Shown here: positions 15,689 through 24,952 of the stretch, piece by piece
Layout: the number at the start of each line of letters is the position of its first letter
How positions within the stretch are numbered: position 1 is the first letter of the stretch
NCBI GenBank assembly: GCA_963782965.1
Contig: CAWALV010000002.1
Location: 930,001 to 994,000, forward strand
Length of the DNA stretch: 64,000 bases
Source of the DNA: CAWALV01 sp963782965
Lineage (GTDB): Bacteria; Actinomycetota; Actinomycetes; Acidothermales; Acidothermaceae
Reading direction: 5' to 3'
The notes under the pieces: generated by a model
Databases searched by the model: none
The model's input: only the letters and a program-made list of their open reading frames with translations
Told to the model about the DNA's origin: nothing
Position numbers and translations under genes: made by a program

Positions 15689-18013
15689 ATGTCCCCCCAC
15701 GCTTCCGATGCCGCCGATCCGCGGGTTGCCGAGCTGCTCGCCGAGCTGAACCCGCAGCAGCGCGCCGCCGTCGTCCACGAGGGTGGGCCGCTGCTCATCG
15801 TCGCCGGGGCCGGGTCGGGCAAGACCCGGGTTCTCACCCGTCGCATCGCCTACCTGCTGTATGCGCGATCGGTTCCGCCGGCAGAGATTCTCGCGATCAC
15901 CTTCACGAACAAGGCTGCCGGCGAGATGAAGGAACGGGTCGCCGCGATGGTCGGCAACCGGGCGCGAGCGATGTGGGTGATGACGTTCCATTCCGCCTGC
16001 GTACGCATCCTGCGAGAGAACGCCAAGCGACTCGGTTTCACGACGACGTTCTCCATCTACGACGCCGCCGACTCGCAGCGGTTGATGGCGCTGGTGTGCC
16101 GCGAGCTCGACCTCGACCCCAAGCGCTACCCACCGCGCGGGTTCAGCGTTCAGGTCTCCAACCTGAAGAACGAACTCGTCGACGACGAGGATTTCGCCCG
16201 CCGCGCGGCGAACCACCACGAGAAGATGCTGGCCGAGGCGTACACCGGCTACCAGCGCCGGTTGCGCGAGGCGAACGCCTTCGATTTCGACGACCTCATC
16301 ATGGTGACCGTCAACCTGTTCCAGGCTTTTCCGGAGATTGCCGAGCACTATCGCCGCCGGTTCCGCCACGTGCTCGTCGATGAGTACCAGGACACCAACC
16401 ACGCGCAATACGTGCTGGTCCGCGAGCTGGTGGGAGGCTCGGTCGGGCAACGCGAGAAGCGCACGGTTGACGGCGATCTGGTGCGCGAAGGCTCGGAGGT
16501 CCCGCCGGCCGAGCTGGTCGTCGTCGGTGACGCCGACCAATCGATCTACGCGTTCCGGGGCGCGACGATTCGCAACATTCTCGAGTTCGAGCGCGACTAT
16601 CCGGCTGCCACCGTCGTGCTGCTCGAGCAGAACTACCGGTCGACGCAGACAATTCTCGGTGCGGCGAACGCGGTCATCTCGCGTAACGAGGGACGCAAGG
16701 CGAAGAACCTCTGGTCGAGTGTCGGCGACGGCGAACGCATCGCCGCATACGTCGCCGACGACGAACGAGACGAGGCCACGTTCGTCGCCGAGGAGATCGA
16801 TCGGCTCAACGACGCAGGTGCGGCCACCTACAAAGACGTCGCCGTCTTCTACCGCACGAACGCGCAGTCGCGCGTGTTCGAAGAGGTCTTCATTCGCGTC
16901 GGCATGCCGTACAAGGTCGTCGGAGGCGTGCGGTTCTACGAACGCCGCGAGGTGCGCGACCTGCTCGCCTACTTGCGCATCCTGGTGAATCCCGAAGACA
17001 CCGTGTCGTTGCGCCGAATCCTGAACGTGCCGCGGCGGGGGATCGGAGAACGTGCAGAGGCTTGCATCGAGGCGCTGTCGGCGCGGGCACGCATCTCGTT
17101 CGCGCAGGCGCTACGCCGGTGCGACGAGGCCTACGGCATCGCCTCGCGTTCAGCGGCGTCCGTCAAGGAGTTCGTCGCACTCGTCGACGAGTTGCGGTTG
17201 CTCGCGGAATCCCAACCGCCGTCCGACGTGATGGAGGCCGTACTGACCCGCAGCGGCTATCTGGCCGAACTCGAGGCGAGCGGCGATCCGCAGGACGAGT
17301 CGCGCGTCGAGAACCTGCGCGAACTGGTGAGCGTCGCACGCGAGTTCGAGGAGGCCAATCCCGAGGCCGGTCTGGCCGCGTTCCTCGAGCAGGTCGCGCT
17401 GGTGTCCGATGCCGACGAGATCCCGACCGGTGACGAGCAAGGTGGCGTCGTCACCCTCATGACGCTGCACACCGCGAAGGGCCTGGAGTTTCCTGTCGTG
17501 TTCCTCACCGGGCTCGAGGAGGGCGTGTTCCCGCACATGCGTTCGCTCACCGAGCCGAAGGAACTCGAAGAGGAGCGGCGGCTCGCCTACGTCGGCATCA
17601 CGCGGGCTCAACGCAGGCTGTACTTCAGCCGGTCGATGCAACGCAGCACGTGGGGGGCTCCTTCGTACAACCCGCCGTCCCGGTTCTTGACCGAAGTGCC
17701 GGAGGCGCTCGTCGAGTGGCGGCGCGCGGAGCCGGAGCGCTACACGCCCACCGGCTATGCCCGCCGGCCCACCTCACCCGGGGCGCTCGTGGGTTCGGCG
17801 ACCTCGGCCGGCTCCACGAGCCGGCGCAGCGTCGGCAACCGGCCGGTGCCGTCGCTGAAGCCGGGCGACCGGGTGAACCACGACCGCTACGGCCTCGGCA
17901 CCGTGGTGTCCGTGTCGGGGGCCGGTGAGAAGGCACAGGCCAGGGTCGACTTCGGTGGGAACACGGGGCAGCACACCCTGGTGCTCACCTGGGCGCCGCT
18001 CGAAAAGCTGTGA
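15689..18013 (+). CDS. pcrA: ATP-dependent DNA helicase PcrA/UvrD
   Basis: This superfamily 1A 3'-5' helicase acts in nucleotide excision repair and in clearing proteins from replicating DNA. The 774-aa product has Q-motif LNPQQRAAV, Walker A GAGSGKT at residues 40-46, AITFTNKAAGEMKERV (Ia), Walker B LVDEYQDTN, GDADQSIYAFRGA (III), LEQNYRST (IV), VTLMTLHTAKGLEFPVVF (V) and EEERRLAYVGITRAQ (VI), and a C-terminal Tudor-like part (GDRVNHDRYGLGTVV). The 20-aa hydrophilic insert before motif III is normal for actinobacteria. The frame is open 126 nt further upstream, but the -10 box fixes the start. Confidence 0.96.
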   Translation: MSPHASDAADPRVAELLAELNPQQRAAVVHEGGPLLIVAGAGSGKTRVLTRRIAYLLYARSVPPAEILAITFTNKAAGEMKERVAAMVGNRARAMWVMTFHSACVRILRENAKRLGFTTTFSIYDAADSQRLMALVCRELDLDPKRYPPRGFSVQVSNLKNELVDDEDFARRAANHHEKMLAEAYTGYQRRLREANAFDFDDLIMVTVNLFQAFPEIAEHYRRRFRHVLVDEYQDTNHAQYVLVRELVGGSVGQREKRTVDGDLVREGSEVPPAELVVVGDADQSIYAFRGATIRNILEFERDYPAATVVLLEQNYRSTQTILGAANAVISRNEGRKAKNLWSSVGDGERIAAYVADDERDEATFVAEEIDRLNDAGAATYKDVAVFYRTNAQSRVFEEVFIRVGMPYKVVGGVRFYERREVRDLLAYLRILVNPEDTVSLRRILNVPRRGIGERAEACIEALSARARISFAQALRRCDEAYGIASRSAASVKEFVALVDELRLLAESQPPSDVMEAVLTRSGYLAELEASGDPQDESRVENLRELVSVAREFEEANPEAGLAAFLEQVALVSDADEIPTGDEQGGVVTLMTLHTAKGLEFPVVFLTGLEEGVFPHMRSLTEPKELEEERRLAYVGITRAQRRLYFSRSMQRSTWGAPSYNPPSRFLTEVPEALVEWRRAEPERYTPTGYARRPTSPGALVGSATSAGSTSRRSVGNRPVPSLKPGDRVNHDRYGLGTVVSVSGAGEKAQARVDFGGNTGQHTLVLTWAPLEKL

Positions 18014-18075
18014 CGGCACGGGTGACGGGGTTGCCGGGCGCCGCACCGCGTGGGCGCCGCCGATCCCGCGCCGCG

Positions 18076-18081
18076 TAGGGT
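18076..18081 (+). promoter_or_regulatory. -10 box of the aldo/keto reductase gene (leaderless type)
   Basis: TAGGGT ends 7 nt before the ATG at 18089, and no Shine-Dalgarno sequence lies between. Confidence 0.5.
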
Positions 18082-18088
18082 GCAAATC

Positions 18089-19090
18089 ATGGACTTTCGA
18101 CACCTCGGCAAGAGCGGTCTCATGGTCAGCGAGATCGCCTACGGCAACTGGATCACCCACGGCTCGCAGGTAGAAGCCGACACCGCGAAGGCATGCGTGC
18201 GTACCGCGCTCGACGAGGGCATCACGACGTTCGACACGGCCGACGTCTACGCCGGCACCCGAGCCGAGTCGGTGCTCGGTGAGGCGCTTGCCGGCGTCCG
18301 CCGCGAGTCCTACGAGCTGTTCACGAAGGTGTTCTGGCCGACCGGCCCGGGCCGCAACGACCGCGGGCTCTCGCGCAAGCACATCATCGAGAGTTGCAAC
18401 GCGTCGCTGCGAAGACTGCAGACCGACCACATCGACCTCTACCAGGCGCACCGCTACGACGTCGAGACACCGCTCGAAGAGACGCTGCGTGCGTTCGACG
18501 ACCTCGTGCGCCAGGGCAAGGTCAATTACGTCGGCGTCAGCGAATGGACCGCGGCACAGATCGCGGACGCGCTGCGGATCGCCGACGAGATGGGCTTCGA
18601 TCGCATCGTCTCCAACCAGCCGCAGTACAACATGGTCTGGCGCGTCATCGAGACCGAAATCGTGCCGCTGTGCGAGAAGGAAGGCGTCGGGCAGGTCGTC
18701 TTTTCCCCGCTCGCACAAGGGGTTCTGACGGGCAAGTACCTGCCGGGTCAACCACCGCCCGCAGGGTCGCGGGCCACCGACGAGAGTGGTGGCGCGGGAT
18801 TCATCTCCCGCTGGCTGGACGACGACGTGCTGGCGCGGGTGCAAGACCTGCGCCCGATCGCCGACGATGCCGGGATGCCGCTCGGCCGGCTTGCGCTGGC
18901 GTGGGTGTTGCAGAACCCGAACGTGTCGTCGGCCATCATCGGCGCCTCACGTCCGGAGCAGGTGCGCGAGAACGTGAAGGCGAGCGGTGTCCGGCTCGAG
19001 CCCGAGCTGCTGAGCCGGATCGACGGTGTCATCGGCCAGATCGTCGAGCGCGATCCTGGCCAGACGCAGCAGCTCGAAAAGCGCCCGTAG
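18089..19090 (+). CDS. Aldo/keto reductase (potassium-channel beta-subunit-like)
   Basis: The 333-aa TIM-barrel reductase has the family tetrad: Asp in TFDTADVYAG with Tyr four residues on, Lys in ELFTKVFWP, and His in IDLYQAHRYD. SNQPQYNMVWR and IIGASRPEQVREN are the late barrel and NADP-binding signatures. The GRNDRGLSRKHIIESCNASL segment puts it with YghZ/KCNAB-like enzymes that reduce aldehydes and methylglyoxal. The native substrate is unknown. It stands alone behind pcrA. Confidence 0.9.
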   Translation: MDFRHLGKSGLMVSEIAYGNWITHGSQVEADTAKACVRTALDEGITTFDTADVYAGTRAESVLGEALAGVRRESYELFTKVFWPTGPGRNDRGLSRKHIIESCNASLRRLQTDHIDLYQAHRYDVETPLEETLRAFDDLVRQGKVNYVGVSEWTAAQIADALRIADEMGFDRIVSNQPQYNMVWRVIETEIVPLCEKEGVGQVVFSPLAQGVLTGKYLPGQPPPAGSRATDESGGAGFISRWLDDDVLARVQDLRPIADDAGMPLGRLALAWVLQNPNVSSAIIGASRPEQVRENVKASGVRLEPELLSRIDGVIGQIVERDPGQTQQLEKRP

Positions 19091-19120
19091 CGCCCGAGCT
19101 GCTTCTCGTACCGAAAGCGG

Positions 19121-19990
19121 TCAGATGTGCACCCCGTGCTGGGCGAGGAACGGGATCGGGTCGACCGGTTGGCCGCCGATGCGCACCTCGAAGTGCAGGT
19201 GGGGGCCGGTGGCATCGCCCGCTGCTCCGACGAGCGCGATCTCCTGACCGGCCTTCACGTGGTCGCCCGCCTTGACCAGGAATCGGGACATGTGGCCGTA
19301 CCAGGTCTGCGTGCCGTCGGAGTCGGCTATCTTCACGACCCGGCCGTAACCGCTTTCCGGGCCGGCATAGAGCACCACGCCGTTTGTGGCGGCCAGGATC
19401 GGTGAGCCGTAACCTCCGCCGAGGTCGATGCCTTCGTGCACGTGGCCCCAACGGCGACCGAACGGCGAGGTCAGCGGCCCCGCGTTGGGCCGGACCCATG
19501 CGGGTGGAGCGGGCGCAGGTTTTGCGGCAGGCGCGGGAGCTGCCACCGGTGTCGGCGGATGCGCGGGTTGAACCGGCGCCGGTTCGCTGCTGACATCTGT
19601 CGTGGCACGAGGCGGTGCGAGGCGAAGGCCGAAGACGGTGGCTGCCGGAACCAGCGAGGTGAGCGAAGGAGCCGCTGGCCCGACGAGGCCGTCTTGCCCG
19701 AGCGCCGGTCGGGCGAGGTCGCGGCTCGCGCGCGTGGCGGTCTCGCGGGAGGCTCTCAGCGACACCGGAAGGGCGCCGGAACTCGGCGGGCCGACCACGT
19801 GGTCAACGGCCGGAGCCGCGAGGGCGGGCGCCGGCGAGGCGCCGTTGGCGAGCACACACAGCGTGGTGGCGGCGAGCACCGCGCACCCGGCCACGGCGAT
19901 CCGACCAACACCGAGCGGCACGACGAAACGTCCTTTCGTCAGGGGAGCCGATCGGGCAGGAGCCACGCCGACGACCGGCGGCGCCGACAT
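19121..19990 (-). CDS. Secreted M23-family metallopeptidase (peptidoglycan hydrolase-like)
   Basis: From the ATG at 19990 the 289-aa product has a basic N-terminus and a hydrophobic signal/anchor (about residues 27-50), a Pro/Ala-rich linker (to about 165), then a LytM domain SPFGRRWGHVHEGIDLGG with zinc ligands His185 and Asp189 and His266 in GPHLHFEV. It probably cleaves peptide cross-bridges outside the cell. The ligand set is complete, so it should be active rather than an EnvC-like activator. The start is not firm: no ribosome-binding site or -10 box is seen and the frame stays open to 20287, across the start of the divergent mutase gene. Confidence 0.88.
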   Translation of the reverse strand: MSAPPVVGVAPARSAPLTKGRFVVPLGVGRIAVAGCAVLAATTLCVLANGASPAPALAAPAVDHVVGPPSSGALPVSLRASRETATRASRDLARPALGQDGLVGPAAPSLTSLVPAATVFGLRLAPPRATTDVSSEPAPVQPAHPPTPVAAPAPAAKPAPAPPAWVRPNAGPLTSPFGRRWGHVHEGIDLGGGYGSPILAATNGVVLYAGPESGYGRVVKIADSDGTQTWYGHMSRFLVKAGDHVKAGQEIALVGAAGDATGPHLHFEVRIGGQPVDPIPFLAQHGVHI

Positions 19991-20077
19991 TAGCGAGAAG
20001 ATGCGGTACAGGCCAAGTCGGGTCGGCGATACGCTCAAAAGATCGCGTTTTGCCCACATCGAGCGGAGGACGGCAGC

Positions 20078-20485
20078 ATGAGCGAGGGTGGGCGGTTGCG
20101 GGTCGTCGTCGCCAAGCCTGGGCTGGATGGCCACGATCGCGGGGCCAAGGTGGTCGCTCGCGCGCTGCGCGACGCCGGTATCGAGGTCATCTACACCGGT
20201 TTGCACCAGACGCCGGAACAGATCGTCGCCACCGCCATCCAGGAGGACGCCGACGCCATCGGCCTGTCGATCCTCTCGGGCGCTCACATGACACTCTTCG
20301 CGCGCGTGCTCGACCTACTGCGCGAGCGTGACGCCCTCGACATCGTCGTCTTCGGCGGCGGCATCATTCCCGACGCCGATATCCCCGAGTTGAAGGCACT
20401 GGGGGTCGCCGAGGTTTTCACTCCGGGTGCGAGCGTGCAGCGCATCGTCGAATGGGTGAAGTCGGTGGCCCGCGCGTCGGCCTGA
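20078..20485 (+). CDS. B12-binding small subunit of an acyl-CoA mutase (methylmalonyl-CoA mutase type)
   Basis: The 135-aa protein is a stand-alone cobalamin-binding domain: KPGLDGHDRGAKVVARAL holds the DxHxxG motif (Asp17, His19, Gly22) whose His replaces the lower cobalt ligand, followed by SGAH and FGGGIIP loops. It needs a separate catalytic subunit; the fitting partner is encoded at 38294-39868, about 18 kb away. Together they would convert methylmalonyl-CoA to succinyl-CoA, and sucCD follows directly downstream. The ATG follows GCGGAGGA. Confidence 0.9.
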   Translation: MSEGGRLRVVVAKPGLDGHDRGAKVVARALRDAGIEVIYTGLHQTPEQIVATAIQEDADAIGLSILSGAHMTLFARVLDLLRERDALDIVVFGGGIIPDADIPELKALGVAEVFTPGASVQRIVEWVKSVARASA

Positions 20486-20502
20486 CGCCTCTCGTCTGCC
20501 GT

Positions 20503-20517
20503 GGGTGCTCAGCACCC
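20503..20517 (+). terminator. Possible terminator behind the B12-binding subunit gene
   Basis: GGGTGCTCAGCACCC is a near-perfect stem (six pairs, 3-nt loop) 18 nt behind the stop. No U-tract follows, so its strength is uncertain. Confidence 0.35.
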
Positions 20518-20621
20518 GACCGCGATGCGAACGCACCGACTGGGTAATCTCCCAAGCACCGGGGTGTGGCGCGGGGGTACGCCGCACGAGGGCGCAAGTT
20601 CGGATTCGAGGGACGGTCAGC

Positions 20622-21800
20622 GTGGACCTGTTCGAGTACCAGGCCAAGGAACTCTTCGCCAAGCACGGCGTGCCGGTGACCCCCGGGGACGTCGCGACGA
20701 CGCCTGAGCAGGCACGCGACATCGCGGGCCGGCTGGGCGGCTCCGTCGTGGTGAAGGCGCAGGTCAAGACGGGTGGTCGCGGCAAGGCCGGCGGGGTGAA
20801 GCTGGCCGACGGTCCCGACGACGCGCAGGCCAAGGCGGCGGCGATCCTGGGCATGGACATCAAGGGCCATACCGTCCACCGGGTTCTGGTGACCGAAGCG
20901 ACCGACATCGCGGAGGAGTACTACTTCTCGTTCCTGCTCGACCGTTCGAACCGCACGTTCCTCGCGATGGCGTCTCGCGAAGGCGGCGTCGAGATCGAGC
21001 AAGTGGCAGTCGAGAAGCCCGAGGCGCTGGCGAAGATACCGATCGACGCGACGCTCGGGGTCGACATCGCCACCGCGCGCCAGATCGCCATCGCGGCCGG
21101 CTATCCGGACGACGTCCTCGACCAGGCCGGTGAAGCGATCGCGAAGTTGTGGGCCGTCTTCGTCGAGGAGGACGCCACGCTCGTCGAGGTGAACCCGCTC
21201 GTCAAGACGCGGGACGACGTGTTGCTGGCGCTCGACGGCAAGATGACCCTCGACGACAACGCGGCGTTCCGGCACCCCGACCACGAGGAGTTCGTCGACT
21301 CGGCGGCGTCCGACCCGCTCGAAGCGCGGGCGAAGGCGGCCGACCTCAACTACGTCAAGCTCGACGGTGAGGTGGGCATCATCGGCAACGGCGCCGGCCT
21401 CGTGATGAGCACGCTCGACGTCGTCGCGTACGCGGGCGAGTCGGCCGGCGGGGTGAGGCCGGCCAACTTCCTCGACATCGGTGGCGGTGCGTCGGCCGAC
21501 GTGATGGCGGCCGGTCTCGGCATCGTGCTTTCCGACCCGTCGGTGAAAGCGGTGCTCGTCAACGTCTTCGGCGGTATCACCGCCTGCGACGCGGTGGCAG
21601 AGGGCATCGTCGCCGCGTTCCAGAAACTCAGCGCGGGAGGGGAAGAGATAGCGGTCCCACTCGTCGTCCGGCTCGACGGCAATCGGGCGAGCGAAGGGCG
21701 CGCGATCCTCGCCGATGCGCGGCTTCCCGGGGTCGAGCAGTCAGACACGATGGACGGCGCGGCGAAGCGGGTCGCCGAACTCGCAGCTGCCGGCAAGTAG
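20622..21800 (+). CDS. sucC: Succinyl-CoA synthetase (ADP-forming), beta subunit
   Basis: With SucD this TCA-cycle enzyme makes ATP (or GTP) from succinyl-CoA. The 392-aa product begins VDLFEYQAKELFAKHGVPV and has the ATP-grasp fold with VVVKAQVKTGGRGKAGGVKL, the metal-binding LVEVNPLVKT and the C-terminal GGITACDAVAEGIV. The GTG at 20622 is chosen because the family N-terminus starts there; the frame is open to 20505. It is followed by sucD after 14 nt. Confidence 0.95.
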   Translation: MDLFEYQAKELFAKHGVPVTPGDVATTPEQARDIAGRLGGSVVVKAQVKTGGRGKAGGVKLADGPDDAQAKAAAILGMDIKGHTVHRVLVTEATDIAEEYYFSFLLDRSNRTFLAMASREGGVEIEQVAVEKPEALAKIPIDATLGVDIATARQIAIAAGYPDDVLDQAGEAIAKLWAVFVEEDATLVEVNPLVKTRDDVLLALDGKMTLDDNAAFRHPDHEEFVDSAASDPLEARAKAADLNYVKLDGEVGIIGNGAGLVMSTLDVVAYAGESAGGVRPANFLDIGGGASADVMAAGLGIVLSDPSVKAVLVNVFGGITACDAVAEGIVAAFQKLSAGGEEIAVPLVVRLDGNRASEGRAILADARLPGVEQSDTMDGAAKRVAELAAAGK

Positions 21801-21814
21801 GGAAGGTTCAGACG

Positions 21815-22705
21815 ATGGCGATTTTCCTCGACCGGTTCAGCCGGGTGATCGTGCAGGGCATCACCGGTTCGCAAGGCAGCCGGCACACGCGGCGCATGCT
21901 CGCGGCGGGCACCAACGTGGTCGGCGGCACGAACCCCAAGAAGGCGGGCACGACCCTCGAGTTCGACGGCACCGAGTTGCCGGTGTTCGCCGGCGTTGCC
22001 GACGCGATGGCCGGCACGGGCGCGAACGTCGTCGTCGCTTTCGTGCCACCGGCCGCCGCGTTGGCGGGCATGATCGAGGCGGTCGACGCCGGCATCCCGC
22101 TCGCCGTCGTCATCACCGAAGGCATCCCGGTGCACGACACCACCCAGGCTTGGGCGTACGCGACCTCGCACGGCAACAAGACCCGCATCATCGGCCCGAA
22201 CTGCCCGGGCATCGCCTCACCCGGCCAATCGAACGCCGGCATCATCCCGGCCGACATCACCAAGCCCGGCCGGATCGGGCTCGTGTCGAAGTCGGGCACG
22301 CTGACCTACCAGATGATGTTCGAGTTACGCGATATCGGGTTCTCGACCTGCGTCGGTATCGGCGGCGACCCCGTGGTCGGCACCACGCACATCGACTGCT
22401 TGCGCGCGTTCCAGGACGACCCGGACACCGACGCCATCGTGATGATCGGCGAGATCGGTGGGGACGCCGAGGAGCGGGCCGCGGCCTTCATCGAGGAGCA
22501 CGTCACCAAGCCTGTCGTCGGCTACGTGGCCGGATTCACCGCGCCCGAAGGCAAGACCATGGGCCACGCGGGGGCGATCGTCTCCGGCTCGTCAGGCACC
22601 GCCCTGGCGAAGAAAGAAGCGCTGGAGAAGGTCGGCGTGCAGGTCGGCAAGACGCCGTCGGAGACGGCGGCGCTCATGCGTGAGGTCATGCGCGCGCTCG
22701 GTTGA
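21815..22705 (+). CDS. sucD: Succinyl-CoA synthetase, alpha subunit
   Basis: The 296-aa product binds CoA through an N-terminal Rossmann domain (GITGSQGSRHTRRML) and carries the phospho-accepting His251 in GKTMGHAGAIVSGSSGTA. GPNCPGIASPGQSNAGIIP is the conserved middle loop. It forms a two-gene operon with sucC, and a hairpin terminator lies 36 nt behind its stop. Confidence 0.96.
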   Translation: MAIFLDRFSRVIVQGITGSQGSRHTRRMLAAGTNVVGGTNPKKAGTTLEFDGTELPVFAGVADAMAGTGANVVVAFVPPAAALAGMIEAVDAGIPLAVVITEGIPVHDTTQAWAYATSHGNKTRIIGPNCPGIASPGQSNAGIIPADITKPGRIGLVSKSGTLTYQMMFELRDIGFSTCVGIGGDPVVGTTHIDCLRAFQDDPDTDAIVMIGEIGGDAEERAAAFIEEHVTKPVVGYVAGFTAPEGKTMGHAGAIVSGSSGTALAKKEALEKVGVQVGKTPSETAALMREVMRALG

Positions 22706-22741
22706 TCCGGGCTTTCCCACCCCGGGACGTGTATCAGGGCG

Positions 22742-22762
22742 GCCCCGGCGGGGCTCTTTCCT
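22742..22762 (+). terminator. Terminator of the sucCD operon
   Basis: GCCCC-GGC-GGGGC forms a short strong hairpin followed by TCTTTCCT, a partial U-tract, about 36 nt behind the sucD stop. Confidence 0.6.
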
Positions 22763-22835
22763 GCTGACAGTGGGGGCGGCTCTCGGCCGGTGACACACGT
22801 TGGTTATAGACACCGGCGGGTGGGCGCGGCACTGT

Positions 22836-22854
22836 GTGAGTCGACGTGAGTCGA
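22836..22854. repeat. Two GTGAGTCGA repeats before the 22898 gene
   Basis: GTGAGTCGA occurs twice with a 10-bp period, about one helical turn, 44-62 bp upstream of the membrane-protein start. It could be an operator; nothing more supports it. Confidence 0.3.
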
Positions 22855-22897
22855 GGCACAACATGTGCCACGACAATTTCGAGGAGGGTAGGGCATC

Positions 22898-23524
22898 ATG
22901 CCCGGCTTCGACCTAAAACAAGTGAACCGCAACGACCAGGTGGTGATGGGCGCAGGTGCCCTCGCCTTCATCTTGTCGTTTTTTCCCGACTATGCGATCA
23001 CGGCGAATAGCCTGCTCGGTCACGGAAGCGCCCACTACAACGGCTGGCAGGGCATCGGGATCCTCTCGATCCTGCTGTTCATGGCGGCGGGTGGGATCGT
23101 CGCGCTGCGCCTCTTCACGCAGGTGAGGCTGCCGAAGCTGCCGCTCGGGTGGAATGTCATCGTCGCGGGAGCGGCGGCCCTCGGCACGGTATTTCTGTTG
23201 CTGGAAGGGTTCGTGCTCTTCGACCCCTACGGCGTGAGCGGCGTTCCGGGGGTTTCCACCGGCTTCGCGTGGGGTGGCTACATTCTCCTGATCCTCGGGA
23301 TAGCGCAGACGGCCTTCGCCTTCTTCACGATGAAGGAGTCCGGCGAGAAGCTGCAATGGGACGCCACCGCGCTCAACCGGCCGGCACAGCCGTCGGGCGA
23401 CCCGGGCGCGCAGCAGATGCCGCCGGCGCCGTACCAGCAGCCGTACCAGCCGGCGCCACCGCAGATGCCGGAGCAGCCGCAGGGCCAAAGCGACTCCGCG
23501 GCACCTGCGCCGCCGACGAGCTGA
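22898..23524 (+). CDS. Four-TM membrane protein with Pro/Gln-rich tail
   Basis: The 208-aa protein has four hydrophobic segments (about residues 15-32, 48-70, 84-108, 124-146) and a cytoplasmic-looking tail rich in Pro, Gln and Tyr (YQQPYQPAPPQMPEQPQG). Such tails are common in actinobacterial envelope proteins, but no family is recognised. The ATG follows GAGGAGGG at an ideal distance. The gene lies between sucD and the DUF6350 gene. Confidence 0.75.
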   Translation: MPGFDLKQVNRNDQVVMGAGALAFILSFFPDYAITANSLLGHGSAHYNGWQGIGILSILLFMAAGGIVALRLFTQVRLPKLPLGWNVIVAGAAALGTVFLLLEGFVLFDPYGVSGVPGVSTGFAWGGYILLILGIAQTAFAFFTMKESGEKLQWDATALNRPAQPSGDPGAQQMPPAPYQQPYQPAPPQMPEQPQGQSDSAAPAPPTS

Positions 23525-23601
23525 TCGCCGCGCCGCCTCCCGACACCCCGAGGGGCGGCGACATTCCCGGGCCGGCCACGGTCGGCTGGGAGCATGGGTG
23601 A

Positions 23602-24882
23602 GTGAGCACCACCGTTTCGCAGCAAGCCCGGCGGGAGGCGCCCGCGGTAGCCGAAGCAGACGCTTCGAGCAAACCGCGGGCGCTCGTCGGTATCGCGATG
23701 GCGGTGTGGACCGCGCTGCTCGGCCTCGCCGGCCTCGTCTGCCTGACGCTGACCGCGTGGGTGACCGGCAACCATCACGACGACGCGATCCGGCCGGCGC
23801 TGTCGACCGCCGTCCAGATCTGGCTGCTCGCCCAGCACGCGACCCTGACCTTGGTGTCGGCGGTCAAGCCGGGTTCCGCCCCGGGTGCCACGGCCACGTT
23901 CTCGGTGCTGCCGCTCGGCGTGACGTTCCTGCTCGGCCTTGCCCTGGTTCGCGGCGGCCGCAGAGCAGCTCGCCTCTCGCGCGCACATGACCTCTTCGAC
24001 TGTGCCGCCACCGCCTTCTCCGTCGCCATTCCTTACGCCGTCGTCGCGGCGTTGCTCACCAGCGCGGCCCGAACGGACGGCGTTCGGGTCTCGCCGTTGG
24101 CCGCTCTCGTCGGCGCATTCGTGCTCGCGCTCTGCTGCGTGGCGGCCGGTGCGCTGCGAGAGACCGGATACGTCGGGCCGGTGTTGGCGCGGCTCCCGGC
24201 CGACGCGCGGCTGGCTCTTAGCGCGGGCTTCGCGGCGTCCGCGGTGTTGGTGGCGGGCGGGGCGGTACTGGTCGCGGGGTCGCTGGTTGTGCACGCCGGT
24301 CGCGCGACCAGCTCGGTCGACGCGCTGCACGGAGGCGTGACGGCCGCCGGACTTGTGTCGGTCATCTCGATGGCGTACGCGCCGAACGCAGCACTGTGGG
24401 CGACCTCGTACGCGACGGGGCCCGGGTTTGCCGTCGGCGCGGGGAGTTCCGTCTCGGTCGCCGGGGCACATCTCGCGGCGGTGCCCTCGTTCCCGATGTT
24501 GGCCGCCGTGCCGGTCGGCCCTCACTCGGCATCGTTCGGCTGGTTCGTCGTCGTCGTCTTCCCTGCCGCGGGGGGGATCGTTGCGGCCCGGCTCGTGTGC
24601 AAGTGGCGCGATTCTGGGGCGAAGCTCCAGCGCTCGTGGTGGCTGTCCCGGTTGGACGACGCCACACGGGTCGCCGCTGCTGCGGCGGTCGCCGGCGTAA
24701 CCCTCGGCTCTCTCGCGTGGCTCTCGGGCGGCTCGCTAGGGCCCGGCCGGATGGCGGTGATCGGGCCGTCGCCGTGGTGGGTGGCGCTGGCGACGACTCT
24801 TGAGATCGCCGTCGTCGGATCGGCCGCCGTTTGCGTCGAGCGGTACCTCGATCGTCGGCGCGCCGTCGTGCTGCCGGCCTGA
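23602..24882 (+). CDS. DUF6350-like multi-pass membrane protein
   Basis: The 426-aa protein is a chain of about nine to ten hydrophobic helices with Ala/Val-rich sequence and small polar loops. The position between sucCD and purN-purH is the usual one for the actinobacterial DUF6350 family, and the NAALWATSYATGPGFAVGAG segment fits it. The function is unknown. The GTG start follows GGGAG. Confidence 0.75.
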   Translation: MSTTVSQQARREAPAVAEADASSKPRALVGIAMAVWTALLGLAGLVCLTLTAWVTGNHHDDAIRPALSTAVQIWLLAQHATLTLVSAVKPGSAPGATATFSVLPLGVTFLLGLALVRGGRRAARLSRAHDLFDCAATAFSVAIPYAVVAALLTSAARTDGVRVSPLAALVGAFVLALCCVAAGALRETGYVGPVLARLPADARLALSAGFAASAVLVAGGAVLVAGSLVVHAGRATSSVDALHGGVTAAGLVSVISMAYAPNAALWATSYATGPGFAVGAGSSVSVAGAHLAAVPSFPMLAAVPVGPHSASFGWFVVVVFPAAGGIVAARLVCKWRDSGAKLQRSWWLSRLDDATRVAAAAAVAGVTLGSLAWLSGGSLGPGRMAVIGPSPWWVALATTLEIAVVGSAAVCVERYLDRRRAVVLPA

Positions 24883-24952
24883 GCCGATATCGTTGGCGCC
24901 GCATCGGCGCCGCATCGGGCGTCCAGGCGAACGGCGTCCTAGGGAGACAGGG

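Noticed and set aside
19991..20077. Cyclic-di-AMP riboswitch before the M23 peptidase gene
   Set aside because: Only 87 bp lie between the two divergent starts, too short for that riboswitch, and no matching conserved core was seen.
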